Source: Alphaproteobacteria bacterium (GTDB lineage: Bacteria > Pseudomonadota > Alphaproteobacteria > Rs-D84). Taken from it: a DNA stretch of 32,520 nt. The DNA lies in contig WRCO01000011.1 in the NCBI GenBank assembly GCA_009783855.1, forward strand, positions 1-32,520, read 5' to 3'. A program made the translations under genes and the position numbers. Each line of letters opens with the position of its first letter. Within the stretch, counting starts at the first letter, position 1. The notes under the pieces are model-generated. The model did not search any database and was not told where the DNA came from. It saw only the letters and a list, made by a program, of their open reading frames with translations. Below, piece by piece: positions 23,767 through 30,129 of the stretch.

Positions 23767-24093
23767 ATGAATCTGTACAGATTTCTTGCAATGGTAATGC
23801 TTGTGCTGTTCACAGGCGCGGCGATGGCACAGGTTGCGCCAATCGCAAACGTCCAATACGTACACGACGCAATACGCGGCATCCACGGGATTGACGTGCC
23901 CATCAATCCGGCCGCAACCCCCAGCGCAGCGGCAAATATGAAATACCTGCTTTGCACCGTTGATGCCGCAAACAGGATTCTTAACGGCCGCGATGTCACG
24001 GATTATTGCAACCATGCGACCGCGACCATCGCCGCCGCCAACACAGCCGTCGTAAACCAGGCGGTGAGCACGCATATAAGAATCGTCAGATAG
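23767..24093 (+). CDS. Small secreted hypothetical protein
   Basis: 108 residues with a clear signal peptide (MNLYRFLAMVMLVLFTGAAMA) and a mature periplasmic part of about 86 residues. Two cysteines (CTVDAAN and DYCNHA) may form a disulphide. The remainder is alanine-rich with no recognised family. AAAGGA precedes the ATG. The comM gene starts one base after the stop codon, so translation is probably coupled, although the two products act in different compartments. Confidence 0.75.
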   Translation: MNLYRFLAMVMLVLFTGAAMAQVAPIANVQYVHDAIRGIHGIDVPINPAATPSAAANMKYLLCTVDAANRILNGRDVTDYCNHATATIAAANTAVVNQAVSTHIRIVR

Positions 24094-24094
24094 C

Positions 24095-25621
24095 ATGCTG
24101 ACCCTTCGCAGCCTTATTTTCAACGGAATCGACGCAGTCCCGATAGACGTCCAGGTACAGGCGACCGGGATGCCAAAGCCTTTGTTCAATATCGTCGGGC
24201 TTGCCGACCGCGCCGTCAACGAATCCAAAGAACGCGTGCGCAACGCGCTTGCATCAATGAACATGGCGATGCCGTCCAAACTTGTGACGGTGAACCTTGC
24301 GCCGGCGGACCTGGAAAAATCCGGCGCGCATTTCGATTTGCCCATACTGTGCGGAATACTTTGCGTCATGGGCATATTGCCCGCCGATTTGCTTTCCCAA
24401 TATGTAATCCTTGGCGAAATCGGGCTTGACGGGACTTTGCAGAAGACCGGCGGAATCCTTCCGGCGTCCGTTTGGGCGGCGCAGAGCAACCTTGGCATAA
24501 TCTGCCCCGGACCGCAAGGCGCCGAGGCGCGCTGGGCCGGGCATACGAACATACTTGCGCCGACGCATATTCTGGATTTGATTAATCATTTCAAAGGGAC
24601 CCAGGTTTTGCCGCTTCCGGAACTTGTCGCGCCCGCGCAATCTGCGTCAATGGTCGGAGATATGTCCGAAGTCCGCGGCCAGGAATCCGCAAAACGCGCG
24701 CTTGAAATCGCGGCGGCGGGCGGGCATGCCATGCTTATGTGCGGACCGCCCGGGTCGGGCAAGACTATGATTGCATCGCGGTTGCCGGGAATTCTGCCGG
24801 AACTTTCTCCGCATGAAATTCTGGAATCAAGCATGATTTATTCCGTCGCGGGACAATTGGACGGGCGAAACCTTGTGTCAAGCCGCCCTTTTCGCGCAGT
24901 GCATCATACAGCGTCCGCGATTGCGCTTTCCGGCGGCGGCGCGGATGCAAAACCGGGCGAAATTTCATTGGCGCATAACGGCGTTCTGTTCCTTGACGAA
25001 TTGCCGGAATTCCAGCGCCAGACGTTGGAAATACTTCGACAGCCGATGGAACAGGCCAAAATCATGATAAGCCGCGCGAAACGCAACGCAACGTATCCCG
25101 CGCGCTTCCAGCTTGTCGCGGCGATGAATCCGTGCCCGTGCGGACATTTGGGCAACGCCGCGCGGTCATGTTCGCGCGCGCCGCGTTGCGCAGAGGCTTA
25201 TCAGAACAAGATTTCGGGCCCCCTTTTGGACCGCATTGATATTCATGTCGACGTCGACGGAGTGAATCCCTGGGAAATGTCTCCCGTCCCCGCAAGCGGG
25301 GCCGAGACTTCGGCGACAGTGCGCAAACGCGTAATCGCCGCGCGGGAAATCCAATTGCGGCGCAGCCGTGAATTATTCGGACGCGAAATCCTTAACGCTC
25401 ATCTTGACGGCAAAGAACTTGACGCGGCGGTCGCATTGTCCGACGACGATACCGCGTTCCTTAATATCGCGGCCGAAAAGATGGGATTGTCCGCCCGCGG
25501 GTACCAGCGTATCAAACGCATCGCGCGGACCATCGCGGATTTATACGGCGGCGCGGCGGTGACGCAACCCGATATTGCCGAAGCGCTTTCATACAGGCCC
25601 ATAAGCCGGGGAAAATTTTGA
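24095..25621 (+). CDS. comM: YifB/ComM family AAA+ ATPase (Mg chelatase-like)
   Basis: 508 residues, the usual length. The N-terminal ChlI-like domain (1-180) has FNIVGLADRAVNESKERVR and VTVNLAPADLEKSGAHFDLP. The AAA+ domain has Walker A CGPPGSGKTM (217-224) and Walker B GVLFLDELPEF, followed by the cysteine cluster AMNPCPCGHLG...SCSRAPRC and the C-terminal Mg_chelatase_C domain (SARGYQRIKRIARTIADL). ComM is a helicase that promotes branch migration during natural transformation. The start overlaps the end of the upstream gene by near-contact. Confidence 0.95.
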   Translation: MLTLRSLIFNGIDAVPIDVQVQATGMPKPLFNIVGLADRAVNESKERVRNALASMNMAMPSKLVTVNLAPADLEKSGAHFDLPILCGILCVMGILPADLLSQYVILGEIGLDGTLQKTGGILPASVWAAQSNLGIICPGPQGAEARWAGHTNILAPTHILDLINHFKGTQVLPLPELVAPAQSASMVGDMSEVRGQESAKRALEIAAAGGHAMLMCGPPGSGKTMIASRLPGILPELSPHEILESSMIYSVAGQLDGRNLVSSRPFRAVHHTASAIALSGGGADAKPGEISLAHNGVLFLDELPEFQRQTLEILRQPMEQAKIMISRAKRNATYPARFQLVAAMNPCPCGHLGNAARSCSRAPRCAEAYQNKISGPLLDRIDIHVDVDGVNPWEMSPVPASGAETSATVRKRVIAAREIQLRRSRELFGREILNAHLDGKELDAAVALSDDDTAFLNIAAEKMGLSARGYQRIKRIARTIADLYGGAAVTQPDIAEALSYRPISRGKF

Positions 25622-25628
25622 TAAATCA

Positions 25629-25740
25629 ATTATAACGGGCCATCTACTTTGCGTTTGCTTGTTTTTGGCTTGGCCATGTATACTTGAATACACTCCCTCG
25701 CCACAAACTTCGCAATACGCAGTATCTGACCCATTCTAAT
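25629..25740 (-). repeat. 112-bp hairpin repeat, copy 3
   Basis: Read on the minus strand it begins ATTAGAATGG and ends CCGTTATAAT, with flanks extending the inverted ends to ATCGATTAGAATGG and ATCAATTATAACGG. The core is nearly identical to copy 2. It lies just after the comM stop codon, where no other terminator is seen. Confidence 0.8.
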
Positions 25741-25785
25741 CGATTTCTCCCTGTTTACTTTCCACTTTTTAATATACGTTTTTTG

Positions 25786-25794
25786 TGATATAAT
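25786..25794 (+). promoter_or_regulatory. Extended -10 promoter TGATATAAT
   Basis: A TG-n-TATAAT extended -10 without a good -35, about 22 nt before the start of the outer-membrane protein gene. Confidence 0.6.
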
Positions 25795-25816
25795 TGTTTC
25801 AAATATGAGAGAAGTC

Positions 25817-26797
25817 ATGAAAAAATCTTTGCTTTTTGCTTTATGCGGCATGCTTTATGTCGGCGCGGCGGACGCCCAATGGGAACGCCGTCCAGTCTGG
25901 CACGACGACGGGATGCGCGTCACGCTGTCCGTGCGCGGCGGGTTCGCCATGGGGGCCGGCAGAATCAGGAATGAATACGGATTCATGCCCGAAAACTATT
26001 ACGACATTTATAACGAATGGGACATCTTTGTCGCCAATGCGACGGAAACATACGTGTATCGCGTTCTTTTCGGCAATCCGGAATTTTCGGGATTCACATG
26101 GGATTATATCGGAACCGTCGACATCGGCGCCTTAAGCGCCGGCGGAAGATATAAAACAACCGGATTCTCGGGCAACGTTGCCGTCGGATTCACATTGCCC
26201 AACAGCCCGCAATGGCGATTGGAAGCGGATTGGCTTCACTTTTCCGAAACGGCTTTCAAATCATCGCCCATGTTCAACGGGGTGGGACCGTACAGTCCGG
26301 GACTTGGCGACGTCGTGACCATATCGTCAAGCGACGTGCGGGCAAGGACGACCGGCGACATCGTATCCATGATGATGTATTACGATTTCTTCGAAGGCCG
26401 GGCAAAACGCCCAAATGAATTCATACCATATATCGGTTTCGGTTTCGGATATGCGTCTATGCGCACCGTGCTTGAATTATTGGACTTGTTCGGCGAATTG
26501 TCGGACCAGCCTTCGCTTGAACACATGGGCGACCCGGGATTGTATGTGCGCGATTTCTATACTTCTGAAAATAATTTCGGAACTATTGCCGGAACGGTGG
26601 CCGCGGGATTTTCTTTTGGCATTATGGACGGATTGTTCTTGGACGGGTCTGTGCGGTTGACATATATTCCAAAGGTCATGTTTTCGCTTAACAACGATTT
26701 TGTCGCAGACTTCCCGGGCAGTCGCACCGCCGACGTCTTCAGTGTGACCGGCCTTACCTATACAACCATTCTGTTTGGCTTGAGAGCCGAGTTTTAA
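25817..26797 (+). CDS. Outer-membrane beta-barrel protein, unknown type
   Basis: 326 residues from ATG 25817. The signal peptide is MKKSLLFALCGMLYVGAADA. The mature part has alternating amphipathic strands with aromatic belts (VTLSVRGGFAMGAG, GNVAVGFTLPN, WRLEADWLHFSE, FIPYIGFGFGYASM, GTVAAGFSFGI) and ends in the typical barrel strand TTILFGLRAEF with a C-terminal Phe. It resembles OmpA-like or surface-antigen barrels; no exact family is recognised. ATG 25805 is also in frame, but the inner ATG has a GAGAG ribosome binding site and a better signal peptide. Confidence 0.82.
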   Translation: MKKSLLFALCGMLYVGAADAQWERRPVWHDDGMRVTLSVRGGFAMGAGRIRNEYGFMPENYYDIYNEWDIFVANATETYVYRVLFGNPEFSGFTWDYIGTVDIGALSAGGRYKTTGFSGNVAVGFTLPNSPQWRLEADWLHFSETAFKSSPMFNGVGPYSPGLGDVVTISSSDVRARTTGDIVSMMMYYDFFEGRAKRPNEFIPYIGFGFGYASMRTVLELLDLFGELSDQPSLEHMGDPGLYVRDFYTSENNFGTIAGTVAAGFSFGIMDGLFLDGSVRLTYIPKVMFSLNNDFVADFPGSRTADVFSVTGLTYTTILFGLRAEF

Positions 26798-26820
26798 TCA
26801 GTCTGTTTGACTGTGATTAC

Positions 26821-26875
26821 GTAGGGGCGAATATCATTCGCCCTTTTATTCGGGGCAAATAATATTTGCCCCTAC
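26821..26875. repeat. Nested inverted repeat GTAGGGGC...GCCCCTAC
   Basis: The outer arms GTAGGGGC (26821-26828) and GCCCCTAC (26868-26875) enclose two smaller hairpins, GGGCGAAT-ATC-ATTCGCCC and GGGGCAAAT-AAT-ATTTGCCCC (26852-26872). It is followed by ATTTTT and could terminate the outer-membrane protein transcript. Confidence 0.8.
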
Positions 26876-26882
26876 ATTTTTC

Positions 26883-26911
26883 TTGATTTCCGGGAAAGTT
26901 TGATATATATT
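26883..26911 (+). promoter_or_regulatory. Promoter of tRNA-Phe
   Basis: TTGATT (26883-26888), a 17-nt spacer and TATATT (26906-26911), 10 nt before the tRNA. Confidence 0.65.
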
Positions 26912-26920
26912 GGGCCGCAC

Positions 26921-26996
26921 GGCTTGGTAGCTCAGTTGGTAGAGCAAATGACTGAAAATCATTGTGTCGGTGGTTCGATTCCGCCCCAAGCCACCA
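26921..26996 (+). tRNA. tRNA-Phe (anticodon GAA)
   Basis: 76 nt with encoded CCA. The acceptor stem is GGCTTGG/CCAAGCC, the anticodon stem AATGA/TCATT encloses CTGAAAA, and the T-loop is TTCGATT. Its last 46 nt recur with four changes at 29642-29687, so it is the probable integration site of the island to its right. Confidence 0.97.
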
Positions 26997-27006
26997 TTAA
27001 ATAATC

Positions 27007-27028
27007 AAATCGGCCTTGCGCCGATTTT
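27007..27028 (+). terminator. Terminator of tRNA-Phe
   Basis: AAATCGGC-CTTGC-GCCGATTT followed by TATTATTT. Confidence 0.75.
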
Positions 27029-27063
27029 ATTATTTAACGGATGATTTCGGGTGTATCAAGCTG

Positions 27064-27825
27064 TTAGCCGTTTTGATTCTTTTTCATCAAATGCAAAGCA
27101 AGCTCGTCCTGTTTTTTCTTGCTCCAATCCGCCATCATGCGTTGCACCGCGCCAGGCAAGTCGTTTTCGATTGCCTCACGCGTGATGTATTGAAGCGCGT
27201 GCGCTCTGCAAGGCGTGGCCCCGAATTGTTTGTCTTGCATAGGGATGCCAAAATATTCAACCCCGATAATATCTATAATCTGTTCTTTCAAATCCTGTGG
27301 GACGCTGTATTTGTCGATAATGGATTGTTCTATCAAGAGATGTATAAATTCGTGTTGAAGCACCTCGGTCGTCCAAAGTATTTTTGAATCCTGTGGGGTT
27401 CCGTCCTTCCAATTTGTTACGCGATAAATAATACGTGAGGGCGTATCATTATAAGAGCCACCACCACCATAAGTCGTAAGAATTTCCACGGTGTGCGGGA
27501 ATTTTACGCCCCATTTGGTCGCGAACGGCCTCAGGACTTTTACTATTTCTTGCAAAGCGGGAACGGCTTTTTCCGCCAGCACGGAATCCATTTGGCGCAA
27601 GTCTTCTTTGTTATAGATTTGGTCGATGAAAATTTTGCGATATTCAGTAAATTGTTCAGGGGTTAACTTTTCTTGGTCGCACATCTCAGACATGGCTGGA
27701 TGCTTTGGGATAAATGATTGGTACCCATAGCCGTAATGCTTCAACCGCGAATGAAAGCGCCTGTGCATGCCTTTAATAAAGTTCCAAGCCTCTTCGGATG
27801 TCATCGGTCGAAAAGTTATGTTCAC
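27064..27825 (-). CDS. Predicted zinc metalloprotease (HEFIH motif)
   Basis: 253 residues from GTG 27825. A canonical HExxH zinc-protease motif, LQHEFIHLLIEQSI, lies in the middle of a predicted helix (about residues 175-190). A downstream acidic stretch, IIDIIGVEYFGIP, could supply the third ligand. No signal peptide. GTG 27825 is preferred because AAAGG lies 7 nt upstream and this places the start 10 nt after the stop of the S41 gene; longer frames would overlap that gene by over 100 nt. It forms an operon with the S41 gene inside the tRNA-Phe island. The substrate and family are unknown. Confidence 0.72.
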   Translation of the reverse strand: MNITFRPMTSEEAWNFIKGMHRRFHSRLKHYGYGYQSFIPKHPAMSEMCDQEKLTPEQFTEYRKIFIDQIYNKEDLRQMDSVLAEKAVPALQEIVKVLRPFATKWGVKFPHTVEILTTYGGGGSYNDTPSRIIYRVTNWKDGTPQDSKILWTTEVLQHEFIHLLIEQSIIDKYSVPQDLKEQIIDIIGVEYFGIPMQDKQFGATPCRAHALQYITREAIENDLPGAVQRMMADWSKKKQDELALHLMKKNQNG

Positions 27826-27835
27826 GGGTTTGCCT

Positions 27836-29446
27836 TTATTTATTCTTTTTCCCGCAATGGGTTGCCATGCGTGGCTTGCGCCGTGTCGCAATCTTTCTTT
27901 TGCACAAGGATATGCCGTTTTTAATTGCGGCTGTTTTGGATTTATTCTTTTCAATTTCTTTCATGGCGACTTCGAAAGCATTCTGGCCGTCTTCGCATCT
28001 TATGTCCGGCGTGAATCCCTTTAATTCTTCGAAACCATACTCCATCACCCGGTATTCCAATCCGACGCGCAATTCTATCCCGCTGTGGGGCAGAAATGTC
28101 GGTCGCACCTGGCCGTAAACTCTGCACCCGCTGGTGTTATCGCCGACCAATTTCATATAAGGATGTGGTTTAAGTCGTGATATAAAATTTTCGGCGGCAG
28201 AGCACACGTTATTATCGACCAGGATATAAATCGGTTTTTTATATCCCGGTTGGTCCGCTTCGAACGCCGGTTGTTCCTTTTCAGGTTCTATCACAGCGGG
28301 GTCTTTGCTTGTATCAATGTCTTTCCAATCGCGCTCGTACTGCTTTTTCCCAAGCAATCTTTTCGCTTCGTCAGTAGTGCGGGTATAGTTTTTGATGCAA
28401 TTTCTGGTTTGTGCGCCGTAAAGATAATAAAGCAATTTGTCTGTCCCCATCATATCCCCGCCGCGGTTGCCGCGCAAGTCGATAATCAAAGCGGACGAGC
28501 CGTCAAGGACTTCTGTGAATTGTTTCAAAAGGCCTTCGCAAAACTGGTCCCATTCCGCATCATTGGATGAAAATTTTTCCCACCATTTTGAAAAAGTAGA
28601 TATCGCAAGAAGTGCGACATCCGGGGCATCATTGCATCTTTGGATTTTTACAACTTCTTTCTCTGTCGCAAGATTGCTCCCAATTTTCCGTCGTTGTTTG
28701 CGATTTCTCTTTAGTTTGCAATCGATAGTGTTTTCACCCTGCATATTCAGCGATATATGCCCATCCGGAATATGCCGCAACACTGCGCCGACGCGCCTGT
28801 ATAATTCCCGTGGCGCCATATCGCGCGCATGATTGGAAATATGCACCAGGCCTTTTAAGACTTTGCTTTTTATATCTTGGTCAAGAAAATGTTGGCCGCC
28901 TTCGACGCCCCATCCACCGTATCCGTTAATCAAAGTTCGTGCGATTATCGACACTTCTTTCCGCACTTGTTCGGCGGTCAGTGTTATCGGTTTGCACAAA
29001 TCATCGGCAGTTGAGCCGGCCAACAATTTGTTCTCAATTTCTGATAGAGAATTCATTTTACACCTTTTATTACTTTCAACTCTTTCGCATTCCGGGTCGG
29101 CCATTTCATCAATGCGCTCGTTCCCCACTTTGGCCAGCCACAGTTTGAACGGCTCTGCCTTTGGACTTGGGATTGATTGAATCAGGCGCAAAATTTGTTC
29201 TGTATCGGCGACATCTGTCTCGCGCATCTTGCCGTCAGCAGACATCATTTTCAACTGGCTACAATCTGTAGCCGTTTGATTACCTTCTGCGTTTAGGCGG
29301 GTTTTAAGGACGCTCCAGTACTTGCGCGGATTTTCGCTGCCAGCCAATATCCCGACAACATCAATGACGGAAAAATACCATTTTTCGGCAACCTCGTCCC
29401 AAAGAGTGCGAATGTTTTTATCTTCAAAAAGTTTTATGCTGTCCAT
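27836..29446 (-). CDS. BRO-N (antirepressor-type) domain fused in frame to an S41 peptidase
   Basis: 536 residues from ATG 29446. Residues 1-118 are a BRO-N type domain common in phage antirepressors (RTLWDEVAEKWYFSVIDVV, SGENPRKYW-like, ILRLIQSIPSPKAEPFKLWL, ERIDEMADPE), cut where such proteins normally continue. The rest is an S41 peptidase: ALIIDLRGNRGGD, the nucleophile region VDNNVCSAAENF, and GDNTSGCRVYG, in which the Lys of CtpA-type enzymes is not obvious. An internal ATG at 29056 (MNSLSEIENKLL) has its own AAAGGTG site, so the peptidase (406 residues) may be made alone and the BRO-N part may be a relic. No signal peptide in either form. The TATAAT 7 nt before ATG 29446 suggests a leaderless transcript. 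Confidence 0.78.
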   Translation of the reverse strand: MDSIKLFEDKNIRTLWDEVAEKWYFSVIDVVGILAGSENPRKYWSVLKTRLNAEGNQTATDCSQLKMMSADGKMRETDVADTEQILRLIQSIPSPKAEPFKLWLAKVGNERIDEMADPECERVESNKRCKMNSLSEIENKLLAGSTADDLCKPITLTAEQVRKEVSIIARTLINGYGGWGVEGGQHFLDQDIKSKVLKGLVHISNHARDMAPRELYRRVGAVLRHIPDGHISLNMQGENTIDCKLKRNRKQRRKIGSNLATEKEVVKIQRCNDAPDVALLAISTFSKWWEKFSSNDAEWDQFCEGLLKQFTEVLDGSSALIIDLRGNRGGDMMGTDKLLYYLYGAQTRNCIKNYTRTTDEAKRLLGKKQYERDWKDIDTSKDPAVIEPEKEQPAFEADQPGYKKPIYILVDNNVCSAAENFISRLKPHPYMKLVGDNTSGCRVYGQVRPTFLPHSGIELRVGLEYRVMEYGFEELKGFTPDIRCEDGQNAFEVAMKEIEKNKSKTAAIKNGISLCKRKIATRRKPRMATHCGKKNK

Positions 29447-29641
29447 AGGCACATTATACAAAGTCGTCCATATAAATGCCAGTCCATTTTTGCCTTTGCA
29501 AATAGTCCGAATAAGTGCGTTTTGGACGGCATAAGACCGTTGCAGCATCTTACATATTCTATACATAGAGCGCTTGACTTTCGTTGTGAATCGCCTACAA
29601 TCCCACAGAAGACTAGGGGAACTTGGAATTTAGCCCGAAAC

Positions 29642-29687
29642 ACTGAAAATCATTGTATCAGCGGTTCAATTCCGCCCCAAGCCACCA
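29642..29687 (+). pseudogene. tRNA-Phe 3' fragment (att-like remnant)
   Basis: 46 nt from the anticodon loop to CCA match tRNA-Phe with four transitions, at bases corresponding to the variable loop, T-stem (two) and T-loop. Sequence to the left does not continue the tRNA (the 5' anticodon stem is lost), so it cannot be a functional gene. Confidence 0.88.
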
Positions 29688-29713
29688 CCCTTCGCGCTTT
29701 GCGCTTCGGGTGG
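29683..29713 (+). repeat. Post-tRNA hairpin after the tRNA-Phe fragment
   Basis: CACCC-TTC-GCGC-TTT-GCGC-TTC-GGGTG is a symmetric hairpin starting inside the CCACCA end. It is followed by GGTGCC and a second hairpin, like the spacers after tRNA-Asp and tRNA-Thr. Confidence 0.5.
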
Positions 29714-29730
29714 CGCGGTGCCACAAATTG

Positions 29731-29754
29731 AGACACCTTTGCGGTGTCTTTGTT
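29731..29754 (+). terminator. Terminator-like hairpin
   Basis: AGACACC-TTTGC-GGTGTCT followed by TTGTT. It would have ended the original tRNA-Phe transcript before the island separated it. Confidence 0.6.
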
Positions 29755-29771
29755 ATAAAAAGGACAATGTC

Positions 29772-30032
29772 ATGATTGAATCAAGATGCGGAATTGTATG
29801 CGGCGAATGCAAATACCGGGAACAGATGAACTGTGCCGGATGTGTGAATATAACCAAGCCGTTCTGGGGCGACGCATGCCCTGTAAAGACGTGCTGTGAG
29901 GGCCGCGGGCTTGAAAACTGTGGGAATTGCGGCGAGTTTCCGTGCGATTTATTGAATCAGTTCGCATACGACAAAGAACAAGGCGACGACGGCAAACGCA
30001 TTGAACAGTGCAAAGCATGGTGTAAAAAATAA
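29772..30032 (+). CDS. DUF3795-type cysteine-rich protein
   Basis: 86 residues with twelve cysteines: RCGIVCGECKYREQMNCAGC, CPVKTCCEGRG, ENCGNCGEFPCDLL and the C-terminal CKAWCKK. This pattern (CGxxCxxC, then NCxxCxxFPC) is that of small DUF3795 proteins, probably zinc-binding or Fe-S-binding; the function is unknown. ATG 29772 is chosen because AAGGA lies upstream; the frame is open to 29718 but with no ribosome binding site. It is a single gene ending at a hairpin terminator. Confidence 0.85.
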   Translation: MIESRCGIVCGECKYREQMNCAGCVNITKPFWGDACPVKTCCEGRGLENCGNCGEFPCDLLNQFAYDKEQGDDGKRIEQCKAWCKK

Positions 30033-30054
30033 AATTCCGCATCCGCGGGATTTT
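30031..30054 (+). terminator. Terminator of the DUF3795 gene
   Basis: AAAATTCCGC-ATCC-GCGGGATTTT with one T-G pair. Confidence 0.75.
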
Positions 30055-30057
30055 ATG

Positions 30058-30085
30058 TTGAATTTATCTATATTTATGCAATAAT
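30058..30085 (+). promoter_or_regulatory. Probable promoter of purL
   Basis: TTGAAT (30058-30063), a 16-nt spacer and AATAAT (30080-30085), 45 nt before the start codon. Confidence 0.5.
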
Positions 30086-30129
30086 GCCGCCACCGGTGGG
30101 AGGAGAGAAGACAAGAAAAGGAACAAGTC

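Larger units (their letters stand above)
26951..29687. mobile_element. Small genomic island integrated at tRNA-Phe
   Basis: The 3' 46 nt of tRNA-Phe (26951-26996) are repeated at 29642-29687, the classic footprint of integrase-type insertion at a tRNA 3' end. The interval holds only a BRO-N/S41 fusion gene and a zinc-protease-like gene. No integrase is present, so the element is either a remnant or was mobilised in trans. Confidence 0.65.

Noticed and set aside
29642-29687. Second functional tRNA-Phe
   Set aside because: Only the 3' half is present and the 5' acceptor, D-arm and 5' anticodon stem are missing.
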